NCBI GenBank assembly: GCA_002320245.1
Contig: DCKD01000048.1
Coordinates: 1 to 29,323, forward strand
From: Lachnospiraceae bacterium UBA1683
Lineage (GTDB): Bacteria; Bacillota; Clostridia; Lachnospirales; Lachnospiraceae
Reading direction: 5' to 3'
DNA: 29,323 nucleotides
Shown here one piece after another: positions 1 to 8,283 of this stretch (position 1 is the first letter of the stretch; each line of letters begins with the position of its first letter). The translations under genes were made by a program, and so were the position numbers. Below the pieces are notes generated by a model. The model was given only the letters and a program-made list of their open reading frames with translations, was not told where the DNA came from and made no database searches.

Positions 1-122
1 GATACCATTAAACCGAAAAAAATGCAGATAATAGCAATTAAGCGTGCTACCCTGATTTTTAATCAGTGTTTCCTTAGGTTTTATCGTAAGATATTTGGCT
101 CGTTTGGGGACAGGGTAAAGTT

Positions 123-167
123 CATTTTGGGACGTAGTAAACTGCGAGTTTACTACGTCCCAAAATG
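123..167. repeat. REP/MITE-like hairpin element, copy 1
   Basis: A perfect inverted repeat with 21-nt arms (123-143 and 147-167) and a 3-nt loop (GCG). It shares the core GGGACGTAGTAAA ... TTTACTACGTCCC with elements at 19738-19790 and 22202-22248. In copies 2 and 3 the hairpin is followed by GGGTGTCCC motifs; here the related GGGGACAGGG lies on the left (106-115), so copy 1 appears to be in the opposite orientation. A dispersed, probably non-autonomous repeat is the simplest reading. No transposase is in the window. Confidence 0.85.
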
Positions 168-240
168 TTAAAATTTGTTAGGAATCAAATTAATATTTGG
201 ACAAAATTGTTAAAAAAGTGTGAAATATAGAAGCCTATTA

Positions 241-269
241 TTGACATATATCAATAGTTCTCCTAAAAT
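241..269 (+). promoter_or_regulatory. Sigma-A promoter for marR-ABC operon
   Basis: TTGACA at 241-246 and TAAAAT at 264-269 are separated by 17 bp, a near-consensus housekeeping promoter. Transcription should start near 276, inside the palindrome at 274-287, about 60 nt before the marR start codon. Confidence 0.8.
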
Positions 270-273
270 ATCC

Positions 274-287
274 GTTAGATATCTAAC
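274..287. promoter_or_regulatory. Candidate MarR operator
   Basis: A perfect 14-bp palindrome, GTTAGATATCTAAC, lies immediately after the -10 box and covers the predicted start of transcription. Its size and AT-rich TTAGATATCTAA centre resemble operators of MarR-family repressors. Its position would let the repressor encoded by the first gene of the operon block initiation. Autorepression is inferred. Confidence 0.7.
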
Positions 288-335
288 TAATTTATGGTAT
301 CGTTTTATTTGAAGGTGGAGAAAAGAGGTGTAGTA

Positions 336-782
336 ATGAATTGTGATTATGAAGATATGCCAACGATTGCATTGATGAACCAGGTCATGCACATGGGGAT
401 GAGCAGTTCCGGTAGGCTGTTTGCCGAGTATGCTTTGAAACCGTGGCAGGTGATGATTTTATTTACATTGAATAAGAATATGGGATTTTCACAGCGGGAA
501 CTGGCGAGAAAACTGAATCTGACGCCGCCGACGATTACATCGGCAATTCAGAAGATGGAAAAGCAGGGGTATATCGACAGAAAACCAGATGAGAAGGATC
601 AGCGGGTGATGCATCTGTATGTAACGGATAAGAGCCGGGAATGTATTGATAGCATCATGGGTGTGGTACATCATATAGAAGAAGTCATGTTTCGGGGCTT
701 CAGTGTGGAGGAACGGCTGCTATTCAGACGCCTTTTGCTTCAGATGAAAAATAATATGGAAACAGAAAAAGCGAACCTATAA
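336..782 (+). CDS. MarR-family transcriptional regulator
   Basis: Predicted 148-residue winged helix-turn-helix repressor of the MarR family. The central part (QRELARKLNLTPPTITSAIQ) is the recognition HTH, followed by the family wing region with DEKDQRVMHLYVTD. Length is typical of the family. The ATG at 336 is chosen over an in-frame ATG at 294 because GAGGTG at 325-330 sits 5 nt before it and the residues before it match no family member. It is the first gene of an operon with two ABC exporter genes and has a strong promoter and a palindrome upstream. The natural inference is autorepression and control of the pump, released by a small-molecule ligand that the sequence does not identify. The first unit of a 39-bp repeat array begins at its stop codon. 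Confidence 0.9.
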   Translation: MNCDYEDMPTIALMNQVMHMGMSSSGRLFAEYALKPWQVMILFTLNKNMGFSQRELARKLNLTPPTITSAIQKMEKQGYIDRKPDEKDQRVMHLYVTDKSRECIDSIMGVVHHIEEVMFRGFSVEERLLFRRLLLQMKNNMETEKANL

Positions 783-895
783 AAGTTCGTACAATGACAG
801 ACAAAAAGAGTGAGCGTATAAAAGTTCGCGCAATAACAGGCAGAAATATCGAGCGTATAAAGGTTCGCGCAATAACAGACAGAAAGGATTGGCAT
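778..895. repeat. Three 39-bp tandem repeats between marR and ABC gene
   Basis: Units begin with TATAAAAGTTCG or TATAAAGGTTCG at 778, 817 and 856, an exact 39-bp period. They share the block AAGTTCGCGCAATAACAGRCA; units 2 and 3 are nearly identical and unit 1 is more diverged. The first unit overlaps the marR stop codon and the last ends at the Shine-Dalgarno of the ABC gene, so the array fills the whole gap. The 13-codon reading frame through it (794-982) is probably fortuitous. Confidence 0.88.
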
Positions 896-896
896 T

Positions 897-3146
897 ATGG
901 GAAAACTATTCAAATACCTGGGGAAGTACTGGAAGACCGTCATTATGATTCTTGCAGTGCTCGTACTTCAGGCGTATTGTGACTTATCGCTCCCGGCATA
1001 CACATCCGATATTGTAAATATCGGAATTCAGCAGGGGGGTGTTGATGACAAAATACCAAATGCGATTTCAACTGAGGAGATGAATAAGGTACTGTTATTT
1101 ATGTCCTCCGAAAATCAGCAGACGGTTCAGGATGCTTATGAAAAAGATACACACACATATGACAAAGAAGCGTATGTCCTGAAAGAAAGCATACAGGAGG
1201 ACGGGGAAAAGATTGATGAACTGGCAGACATCATGGGACTTCCGATGATGATGACAGAAGGATTTGAATCTGGCAGTGATTTGACGAAACAGATAGAAGA
1301 GCAGTTGAAAGCAAACATTCCGCAGGGAATGTTACCGGAAGATGCAACTGTATTTGATATTCTGAAAATGATGCCGGAGGAACAGGTCTTACAGTTGATT
1401 GATAAGATAAAGGAAAATATGGATGATATGCCGGATACCATTGTGGAGCAGGCAGGCATCAGTTATGTGAAGACAGCCTATGGGGACCTCGGAATGGATA
1501 TGGACCAGATGCAGATTCGCTATTTGTTCCGGACTGGTGGCAAGATGATGGCACTGGCGTTTCTCGGAATGGCGGCGAGTGTTGTTGTCGGATTGATGGC
1601 ATCCCGCGTAGGTGCATCCGCAGGACGTGATTTGAGAGGAAAAGTATTCCGGAAAGTTGTTGGGTTTTCCAATAATGAGTTCGACCACTTTTCGACTGCG
1701 TCCCTGATTACAAGAAGTACAAATGACATCCAGCAGATTCAGATGCTGATGGTCATGCTGCTGCGTATCGTACTTTATGCGCCGATTCTTGCAATCGGAG
1801 GCGTTTATCAGGTATTCCAGACAAATGTATCCATGTCATGGATTATCGGACTGGCGGTTGTATTGATTGCCATGGTTGTTCTTACACTATTTGTTGTGGC
1901 AATGCCGAAATTCAAGATTATGCAGAAACTGGTTGACAAACTGAATCTTGTAACCCGTGAGATTCTGACCGGGCTTTCCGTTATCCGTGCGTTCAGCACA
2001 GAGAAACATGAGGAAGAACGGTTTGATATGGCAAATAAAGATTTGACAAAGACAAATCTGTTTGTTAACCGTGCAATGACATTTATGATGCCGGTTATGA
2101 TGGTAATCATGAATGCGATTTCCGTATTGATTGTATGGGTAGGTGCACACGGAATCAATGATGGACAGATGCAGGTTGGAGATATGATGGCATTTATCCA
2201 GTATACGATGCAGATTATCATGGGATTCCTGATGCTGTGCATGATTTCTATTATGCTGCCGAGAGCAGCCGTTGCGGCAGAGCGTGTAGATGAAGTGCTG
2301 ACAAGTGAGAACATTATCCGTGATCCGGAGCAGCCGAAGGCTTTGCCTGAGCATACCGAAGGCGTATTGAAGTTCGACCACGTTTCATTCAAATATCCGG
2401 GAGCCGATGAAGATGTGCTCTGCGATATTGATTTCACGGCAAAACCGGGGCAGACGACAGCAATTATCGGAAGTACGGGAAGCGGAAAATCCACACTAGT
2501 CAACCTGATACCTAGATTTTATGATGTGACAGAAGGTGCGATTACACTGGATGGAATTGATGTGCGTGAGATGACACAGCATGATTTGAGAGATAAGATT
2601 GGATATGTTCCGCAGAAAGGCGTTCTGTTCTCAGGAAATATTGCATCAAACATTCTGTTCGGCAACCCGGACGGCTCGGAAGAGGAGATGGTTGAGGCGG
2701 CTGAAATCGCACAGGCAACGGAATTTATTGATACGAAGCCGAAGAAATATGAGAGCGCGATTTCACAGGGCGGTACAAACGTGTCCGGTGGACAGAAACA
2801 GCGTTTGTCGATTGCCAGAGCAATTGCGAAACATCCGAAATTGTTTGTTTTTGACGACAGTTTTTCTGCGTTGGATTACAAAACAGACGTTGCACTTCGC
2901 CGTGCATTGAAAGAAAAGACAGAGAACAGTACAGTACTGATTGTCGCACAGCGAATCAGCACCATTCTTCATGCAGAACAGATTATTGTTCTGGATGACG
3001 GAAAAGTCGCCGGAATCGGCACACATCAGGAACTGCTGAAAAATTGTGAAGTATATCAGCAGATTGCCGCATCCCAGTTGTCGGAGGAAGAGCTGAAAGC
3101 CGGAATGCAGGAAGAAACCGGAAAGGAGGAGAACAGCAATGAGTAA
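897..3146 (+). CDS. ABC exporter half-transporter with degenerate ATPase site
   Basis: 749-residue fused membrane/ATPase protein of the type IV (MDR-like) ABC exporter family. A transmembrane helix near residues 15-35 is followed by an unusually long, acidic, mostly hydrophilic stretch (about 45-205) before the remaining helices, probably an extracytoplasmic insert. The nucleotide-binding domain has Walker A GSTGSGKST (525-533), signature VSGGQKQR (S630) and Walker B FVFDD (D653), where the usual catalytic Glu is Asp654. Such degeneracy is known in one half of heterodimeric exporters such as BmrCD and TM287/288. AAAGGA at 883-888 supports the ATG. Its 3' end overlaps the next gene by 8 nt, so the two are probably translationally coupled partners exporting drugs or other amphipathic compounds. 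The substrate is unknown. Confidence 0.92.
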   Translation: MGKLFKYLGKYWKTVIMILAVLVLQAYCDLSLPAYTSDIVNIGIQQGGVDDKIPNAISTEEMNKVLLFMSSENQQTVQDAYEKDTHTYDKEAYVLKESIQEDGEKIDELADIMGLPMMMTEGFESGSDLTKQIEEQLKANIPQGMLPEDATVFDILKMMPEEQVLQLIDKIKENMDDMPDTIVEQAGISYVKTAYGDLGMDMDQMQIRYLFRTGGKMMALAFLGMAASVVVGLMASRVGASAGRDLRGKVFRKVVGFSNNEFDHFSTASLITRSTNDIQQIQMLMVMLLRIVLYAPILAIGGVYQVFQTNVSMSWIIGLAVVLIAMVVLTLFVVAMPKFKIMQKLVDKLNLVTREILTGLSVIRAFSTEKHEEERFDMANKDLTKTNLFVNRAMTFMMPVMMVIMNAISVLIVWVGAHGINDGQMQVGDMMAFIQYTMQIIMGFLMLCMISIMLPRAAVAAERVDEVLTSENIIRDPEQPKALPEHTEGVLKFDHVSFKYPGADEDVLCDIDFTAKPGQTTAIIGSTGSGKSTLVNLIPRFYDVTEGAITLDGIDVREMTQHDLRDKIGYVPQKGVLFSGNIASNILFGNPDGSEEEMVEAAEIAQATEFIDTKPKKYESAISQGGTNVSGGQKQRLSIARAIAKHPKLFVFDDSFSALDYKTDVALRRALKEKTENSTVLIVAQRISTILHAEQIIVLDDGKVAGIGTHQELLKNCEVYQQIAASQLSEEELKAGMQEETGKEENSNE

Positions 3147-4989
3147 TAATAAACGTGGCGGCATGAGACGCGGACCAATGGGACACGGCGGAATGGGCGC
3201 CGGCGAAAAAGCAAAAGATTTCAAAGGAACGATAAAAAAACTGGTACGCTACATGAGCGTCTATAAAATTCAGATGCTGTTTGTCGCAATATTTGCGATT
3301 GGAGGAACTATCTTCAACATTGCAGGTCCGAAGATACTTGGTAAGGCAACGACTGAAATTTTTAACGGACTGGTAAGCAAAGTGTCCGGCGGAGCCGGTA
3401 TGGATTTTGGAAAAATCGGACGGATTCTGCTCTTTACATTTGGGCTGTATGTGGCAAGTGCGTTATTTTCGTTCATTCAGGGATATATTATGACCGGTAT
3501 TTCCCAGAAAACGACATACCGGATGAGAAAAGAGATTTCGGAAAAAATTAACCGGATGCCGATGAGCTATTTTGATACAAGAACGTATGGTGAAGTGCTT
3601 TCCCGTGTGACAAACGATGTGGATACACTGGGGCAGAGCCTGAACCAGAGTGCGACACAGATTATCACTTCAACAACAACGATTATTGGTGTGCTTGTGA
3701 TGATGCTTTCCATCAGTCCGCTGATGACAATTGTCGCACTGCTGATTCTTCCGATTTCGCTGGGGCTGATTTCCGGGATTATGAAAAAGTCTCAGAAATA
3801 TTTCGTCGGGCAGCAGGAGTACCTCGGAAATGTTAACGGACAGGTAGAGGAGGTATATTCCGGACACAATATCGTGAAGGCATTTAATAAAGAACAGGAT
3901 GTGATTGGGGAATTTGAGCAGACAAACAATAAGCTGTATGACTCCGCATGGAGGTCTCAGTTTTTATCTGGTTTGATGATGCCGATTATGCAGTTTGTAG
4001 GAAATCTCGGATACGTAGGAGTTGCAATCTTAGGCGGATATCTTGCCATTAAGGACGTAATTGAAGTGGGAGATATTCAGTCCTTCATTCAATATGTAAG
4101 AAACTTTACGCAGCCGATTCAGCAGCTTGCACAGGTGGCAAATATGCTCCAGTCAACGGCAGCCGCTTCCGAGCGTGTGTTTGAATTCCTTGAGGAAAAA
4201 GAGGAAGACCAGACGGTACCAAATGCAGTATCTGTAGAAGGATTGGAAGGAAATGTAGAATTTGACCATGTGCACTTTGGATACAACCCGGAAAAAATCA
4301 TTGTCAATGATTTCTCCGTCAAAGTAAAGGCAGGACAGAAGATTGCGATTGTCGGACCGACAGGAGCAGGAAAAACAACGATGATTAAACTGCTGATGCG
4401 TTTCTATGACGTCAACAGCGGTGCAATTCTTATTGACGGGCATAATGTCAGAGATTTCAACAGAAGTGAGCTCCGTCAGATGTTCGGCATGGTACTTCAG
4501 GACACATGGCTGTTCCACGGCACTATCCGTGATAATATCAAATATGGTAAACTGGATGCGACCGATGAAGAAGTTATTGAGGCGGCAAAAGCGGCAAGAG
4601 TGCACCGGTTCGTGCAGACACTGCCGGGCGGTTATGATATGGAATTGAATGAGGAGGCAAGTAATGTCTCTCAGGGACAGAAACAGCTTTTAACAATTGC
4701 AAGAGCAATTCTGGCAGACCCGAAGATTCTGATTCTCGATGAGGCGACAAGTTCTGTCGATACAAGAACTGAGATTCAGATTCAGAAGGCCATGGATACA
4801 CTGATGAAGGGCAGAACAAGTTTTGTCATTGCACATCGGCTGTCAACGATTCGTGACGCAGATTTGATTCTTGTCATGAAAGACGGAGACATCGTAGAAC
4901 AGGGCAATCACGAAGAACTGCTTGCAAGAGGCGGGTTCTACGCTGATTTGTATAATTCACAGTTTGAGAAAACGACGGAGTGTGCGTAG
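3139..4989 (+). CDS. ABC exporter half-transporter with intact catalytic Glu
   Basis: 616-residue partner of the preceding protein. A short Gly/Met/Arg-rich amino end (residues 5-21) precedes six predicted membrane helices and an ATP-binding domain with Walker A GPTGAGKTT (406-414), an atypical signature SQGQ (511-514) and Walker B ILILDE with catalytic Glu535. The pairing of SQGQ plus a normal Glu here with SGGQ plus Asp in the other half is the pattern expected of an asymmetric heterodimer having one active ATP site. The start codon lies inside the end of the upstream gene, after GGAGGAGAAC. Co-regulation by the MarR protein is inferred. No canonical terminator follows; a block of strong stem-loops does. 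Confidence 0.93.
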   Translation: MSNNKRGGMRRGPMGHGGMGAGEKAKDFKGTIKKLVRYMSVYKIQMLFVAIFAIGGTIFNIAGPKILGKATTEIFNGLVSKVSGGAGMDFGKIGRILLFTFGLYVASALFSFIQGYIMTGISQKTTYRMRKEISEKINRMPMSYFDTRTYGEVLSRVTNDVDTLGQSLNQSATQIITSTTTIIGVLVMMLSISPLMTIVALLILPISLGLISGIMKKSQKYFVGQQEYLGNVNGQVEEVYSGHNIVKAFNKEQDVIGEFEQTNNKLYDSAWRSQFLSGLMMPIMQFVGNLGYVGVAILGGYLAIKDVIEVGDIQSFIQYVRNFTQPIQQLAQVANMLQSTAAASERVFEFLEEKEEDQTVPNAVSVEGLEGNVEFDHVHFGYNPEKIIVNDFSVKVKAGQKIAIVGPTGAGKTTMIKLLMRFYDVNSGAILIDGHNVRDFNRSELRQMFGMVLQDTWLFHGTIRDNIKYGKLDATDEEVIEAAKAARVHRFVQTLPGGYDMELNEEASNVSQGQKQLLTIARAILADPKILILDEATSSVDTRTEIQIQKAMDTLMKGRTSFVIAHRLSTIRDADLILVMKDGDIVEQGNHEELLARGGFYADLYNSQFEKTTECA

Positions 4990-5219
4990 GAACGGTTAGG
5001 ATTACCGGCTTCCAAAAGTTAGAGTCAGATGATGCGCAGTAATAGTTCAGCCCGTACTCAATCATAACACTGATTGAGTACGAGGATGCACATTATGACT
5101 TGAATGCATCCTGCCCATCGCCAAAGGCGGTTCAAAATGGCAGGATGCGTAACCGTTCTGCCGGAAGGCTGAACGGTTACGATGCGCATGGCTCTGAACA
5201 GTTACAAATAACGAATCTA
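4990..5219. other. Gene-free convergent gap with three stem-loops
   Basis: Between the convergent ABC and MATE genes lie three strong stem-loops: 5053-5082 (12-bp perfect stem CGTACTCAATCA, 6-nt loop), 5106-5148 (10-bp stem GCATCCTGCC enclosing a small CGCC/GGCG hairpin) and 5148-5181 (11-bp stem CGTAACCGTTC plus an inner GCC/GGC). A further GGATGCA/TGCATCC pair (5084-5090, 5105-5111) could compete with the second stem. None is followed by a T-run on either strand, so these are not ordinary intrinsic terminators. A structured RNA, a decayed repeat or an unconventional bidirectional terminator are all possible. Confidence 0.7.
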
Positions 5220-6509
5220 TCAATTATCCCGTTTCCCCATCCAACACGTTGCAATAAGCGTAAACATCTCCGTCACCGGGAATGCAAGCCACACACCTGT
5301 GACTCCAAATAACTTCGATAAAACAAATGCAAATACCACAATCGCAATAATTCCTCTGAGAATAGCAATCATGGAGGACTCCTTTGCGTGTCCGGTCGCA
5401 CTGAAGAATCCGGCACGGATAATATTTATGGATGCGACAAGAAAGCCTGCGAAATAGATTTTCAGCCCCGGCACGGCGATGGAAGCCATCGCCTCAGAAT
5501 GTGAACTGTTGAAAATGGATACACAGGCTCCAGCATTAATCCAGACTGTTGCGACAGTAATGACCGAAAGTACAAGCCCGGTGAGCAGGGATTGTTTCAA
5601 TATCTTATGTTCGGAATCCAAGTCTCCCTTACCGTGAGCTTCGCTTGCCAGTGGCTGGAGTCCCTGGGCAACACCGTTGAAGATTGCAGTTCCGACAAGT
5701 GCCATATTTGCAATCACGCCATATGCGGCAACTGCAATATTTCCAACCAGACTCAACAGGATCAGGTTGAATACCATAGTTGTGATTCCGCTGGCAATCT
5801 CACCGATAAATGCAACAACTCCAAGATTGCAGGAGATGAAAAGCTTCTTTGGAGACGGAAGCATAGGATGGAATTTCACCGTATTCTTTGCGGACAAGTA
5901 GTGGGTGAGGCAGATTAACATGCTGACCACCGGAGATACTGCTGTTGCAAGTGCCGCACCGACCATGCCCAGACCAAGAGGGAACATGAGCACATAATCG
6001 AAGATTACATTAAACAGACTGCTCAGCAGTGTGGCTGTCATGGCAACTCTTGGGGCACCGTCATTTCTGACGAATGCCGTAAATGTATAATTCAGCATAA
6101 AGCATGGAGCAAAGCATAAAGCAATCTGTAGGTAGCTTTTCCCAATACTGAGAATTTCTTCATCTGCACCCATGATCCGGAGAACTGTATCCGGGCAGAA
6201 GATGCCAAGTACGACAAATATCAGACTGATGATGATTTCCCAGAAGACTGCGTTGGAAAAATAGTCGTCTGCGGAATCATTTCCCGTTGCTTTGCACAGG
6301 GAATACCGGGTTGCCGATCCGATGCCAATCATGGCGCCAAGTGCAAACATGAGACCGTAAAGCGGCAGTGTCAGATTCAGTGCGGTGATGCCGTTGGTTC
6401 CTTCGGTAGCTGATATAAAAAAGGTGTCTGCCAATATGTAGAAGGATACGCCCATCATGGCGAAGACATTCGGCAGGATGTATTTTCCTAATTGATTTTT
6501 CGTTTTCAT
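5220..6509 (-). CDS. MATE-family efflux protein
   Basis: 429-residue integral membrane protein with about twelve predicted helices in two similar halves, recognisable as a MATE (multidrug and toxic compound extrusion) transporter of the MepA-like group. The amino end (LPNVFAMMGVSFYILADTFF) and the following FALGAMIGIGSATRYS segment are characteristic. Members export cationic drugs or metabolites using Na+ or H+ gradients; the substrate here is unknown. The ATG at 6509 is preceded by AAAGGA (complement of 6520-6526). The gene is convergent with the ABC operon and divergent from the symporter gene. A 21-bp direct repeat lies about 170-210 bp upstream, near a TAGAAT -10 candidate with a poor -35, suggesting activator-dependent expression. 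Confidence 0.92.
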   Translation of the reverse strand: MKTKNQLGKYILPNVFAMMGVSFYILADTFFISATEGTNGITALNLTLPLYGLMFALGAMIGIGSATRYSLCKATGNDSADDYFSNAVFWEIIISLIFVVLGIFCPDTVLRIMGADEEILSIGKSYLQIALCFAPCFMLNYTFTAFVRNDGAPRVAMTATLLSSLFNVIFDYVLMFPLGLGMVGAALATAVSPVVSMLICLTHYLSAKNTVKFHPMLPSPKKLFISCNLGVVAFIGEIASGITTMVFNLILLSLVGNIAVAAYGVIANMALVGTAIFNGVAQGLQPLASEAHGKGDLDSEHKILKQSLLTGLVLSVITVATVWINAGACVSIFNSSHSEAMASIAVPGLKIYFAGFLVASINIIRAGFFSATGHAKESSMIAILRGIIAIVVFAFVLSKLFGVTGVWLAFPVTEMFTLIATCWMGKRDN

Positions 6510-6842
6510 CGTAATTCGTTTCCTTTGCTTCTATTATCGTGAATTATTGTAGTAACTATCGTTAAATCCATTTTGTTGCCTTTCAGATACAGGTAAGTTT
6601 CCTGTTTCCAGGGGAATCCATGAAAGGTGTGTCCGATTGGATGGTATCTCTATTCTAACCCATCAGATTTCATTTTTCTACTATATTTTACGTTTGAACA
6701 ACTATATTTTACGTCTGAAAATGAAATAGGAGTGGAATATGCGCTGACGGAGTATTGCGAGGGAAGAGTTTGATGTAGAGAGCATAAGGCAGGGTTTGAA
6801 TTCATATACATTTGAAAAGTGAGATTCTGTGAGGGCGGGGAT
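6510..6842. other. Divergent intergenic region, MATE / AGCS
   Basis: This 333-bp gap has no gene. Its clearest content is the 21-bp direct repeat at 6680-6719. On the minus strand TAGAAT (6657-6652) is a reasonable -10 for the MATE gene, with only TAGAAA at the -35 position. On the plus strand GAATAT at 6736-6741 could serve the symporter gene. The part from 6742 to 6830 shows nothing else recognisable. Confidence 0.5.
6680..6719. promoter_or_regulatory. LytTR-like direct repeat
   Basis: Two copies of ACTATATTTTACGTYTGAA (6680-6698 and 6701-6719) match at 18 of 19 positions with a 21-bp period, two turns of the helix. The 9-mers TACGTTTGA and TACGTCTGA are separated by 12 bp. LytTR-domain regulators (AgrA, ComE, VirR class) bind two direct 9-bp repeats of form [TA][AC][CA]GTTN[AG][TG] spaced 12-13 bp; the fit is 8/9 and 7/9. 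On the minus strand the repeat ends next to the -35 position of the TAGAAT promoter for the MATE gene, a usual place for an activator. No LytTR gene is in the window. Confidence 0.55.
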
Positions 6843-8225
6843 ATGAACCGATTATTCCTTATTCTGTATTCTGTACAGCAGTTCCTCTGGGATGGGCCGA
6901 TGCTTGTCCTGTTGCTCGGAACGCACCTTTATTTTACGGTAAAATTGCATATAATTCAGAGAAAAATACCACAGGGGATTCGTCTGAGCCTTTCGAAACA
7001 CGGACAAGGCAAGGAGGGAATCTCCTCTTTTTCTGCCCTTGCGACGGCGCTTGCGGCGACAATTGGTACGGGAAATATTATCGGAATCTCGACAGCAATT
7101 GCAATCGGAGGCCCGGGAGCAGTGTTCTGGTGCTGGCTGACAGGAATGCTCGGAGTAGCGACCTGTTATGCGGAATGTTTTCTGTCGGTAAAGTATCGAA
7201 TCAGGAAGGAAGACGGAACTTATTGCGGCGGACCGATGTACGTCATGCATCATGTGCTGCACCAAAAGAGTGCGGCAGTGTTGTTTTCTGCTGCGGTCAT
7301 CCTTGTGTCATTTGGGATGGGGAGCAGTGTGCAGTCACATGCCATCTATACTGCCGTAACGGAACTGGCGGATGTCAATCCGAAAATAATCGGTATTGCC
7401 GCGGCATTGTTGACAGGGCTTGTCATTCTGGGCGGGGCAAATCAGATTGTAAAAGTCTGTACCTGGCTTGTACCGGTGATGAGTGCACTGTACCTTGGCG
7501 GCTGTCTGGTGCTGCTCTGGCTGAACCGTGCGTATCTCGGAGAGACGCTTGCTGTCATTGTACAATCAGCAGTCGGAATCCGTCCGGCGGTGGGCGGATT
7601 CGCAGGAAGTGCGGTGATGGCGTGGACGCAAATGACGGGAGCAAGGATGCATGGACTCCGGCTGTCTGGCATGGGCGGTGGATGGATGGCAGGTATGCAG
7701 ACCGGAATCGCGAGGGGATTGTTTACAAATGAGGCGGGGCTTGGTTCCATCCCGATGTCGGCAGCTTCCGCAGACAGTGCATCTCCGGATATACAAGGGC
7801 TGGTGTCTATGACCGGACCGTTCTGGGATACCGGTGTCATGTGCGCGGTGACCGGGATTGCGATTGTGAGCAGCATCGTGAAAAATCCGGAACGGTTTAC
7901 GGGTGTGCGTTCAGACAGGCTTTGTTTTCTCGCATTCGAACAATTGCCTGTTCTGGGAAGTGAAATATTGTCGGTTTCGCTTGTCTTGTTTGCATTCGCC
8001 ACAATCATCGGGTGGCACTATTATGGAGAATGTGCAGTCCGGTATCTGGGAAATGAACGTGAAATGCGTATGTATCAGTTTCTGTATATCGCTGCGGTAT
8101 ATGCGGGAGCGGTGTTGTCGCTGGATACGGTGTGGATGCTGTCGGATATCTTCAATGTACTGATGGCAGTACCGAATCTTTTCTGTCTCTGGATATTGAG
8201 GAATCATGTCGGAAGGAAAACATAA
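6843..8225 (+). CDS. Sodium:alanine/glycine symporter (AGCS family)
   Basis: 460-residue membrane protein of the alanine or glycine:cation symporter family. Landmarks are the early segment GTGNIIGISTAIAIGGPGA, the following WLTGMLGVATCYAE, and the family-typical TNEAGLGSIPMSAAS in the second half. It probably imports alanine, glycine or a similar small amino acid with Na+ across the cytoplasmic membrane. The ATG at 6843 is chosen because GAGGG at 6831-6835 precedes it at good distance. An in-frame GTG at 6819 lacks a ribosome-binding site. The gene appears monocistronic, with its own leader upstream and a separate promoter for prmA downstream. Confidence 0.9.
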   Translation: MNRLFLILYSVQQFLWDGPMLVLLLGTHLYFTVKLHIIQRKIPQGIRLSLSKHGQGKEGISSFSALATALAATIGTGNIIGISTAIAIGGPGAVFWCWLTGMLGVATCYAECFLSVKYRIRKEDGTYCGGPMYVMHHVLHQKSAAVLFSAAVILVSFGMGSSVQSHAIYTAVTELADVNPKIIGIAAALLTGLVILGGANQIVKVCTWLVPVMSALYLGGCLVLLWLNRAYLGETLAVIVQSAVGIRPAVGGFAGSAVMAWTQMTGARMHGLRLSGMGGGWMAGMQTGIARGLFTNEAGLGSIPMSAASADSASPDIQGLVSMTGPFWDTGVMCAVTGIAIVSSIVKNPERFTGVRSDRLCFLAFEQLPVLGSEILSVSLVLFAFATIIGWHYYGECAVRYLGNEREMRMYQFLYIAAVYAGAVLSLDTVWMLSDIFNVLMAVPNLFCLWILRNHVGRKT

Positions 8226-8254
8226 GGTTTGCAGAAATATATTTCGAACGGCAC

Positions 8255-8283
8255 TTGCCCTGCGATAGTATTTGCAATATAAT
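8255..8283 (+). promoter_or_regulatory. Promoter for prmA operon
   Basis: TTGCCC at 8255-8260 and a perfect TATAAT at 8278-8283 are 17 bp apart. Transcription would start near 8290, giving a leader of about 120 nt before prmA. A 12-bp palindrome GAAATATATTTC at 8234-8245 lies just upstream. Confidence 0.65.

Larger units (their letters stand above)
1..335. other. Gene-free left edge and marR leader
   Basis: No convincing gene is visible here. The stretch holds a small hairpin at 52-66 (CTGATT/AATCAG, 3-nt loop), the long perfect hairpin element at 123-167, a GGGGACAGGG motif at 106-115, then the marR promoter and its palindrome, annotated separately. A short hydrophobic reading frame runs off the left edge on the minus strand but has no usable start codon, so it is not called. 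Confidence 0.6.

Noticed and set aside
1..58. Minus-strand hydrophobic frame (KIRVARLIAIICIFFGLMV) running off the left edge, possible membrane-protein start
   Set aside because: It is preceded by an in-frame TGA and has no ATG, GTG or TTG until the last codons before the edge, so it cannot be supported as a gene.
794..982. 62-codon open frame over the 39-bp repeats
   Set aside because: It is a consequence of repeats that are a multiple of three long; it overlaps the ABC gene start in another frame and resembles no family.
1808..2503. 231-codon minus-strand open frame inside the first ABC gene
   Set aside because: It is antisense to a well-supported gene, with low-complexity Ser/Thr/Ile composition and no ribosome-binding site or family motif.
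5100..5312. 70-codon plus-strand frame in the convergent gap
   Set aside because: It runs through two stem-loops and into the MATE gene antisense, with no ribosome-binding site.
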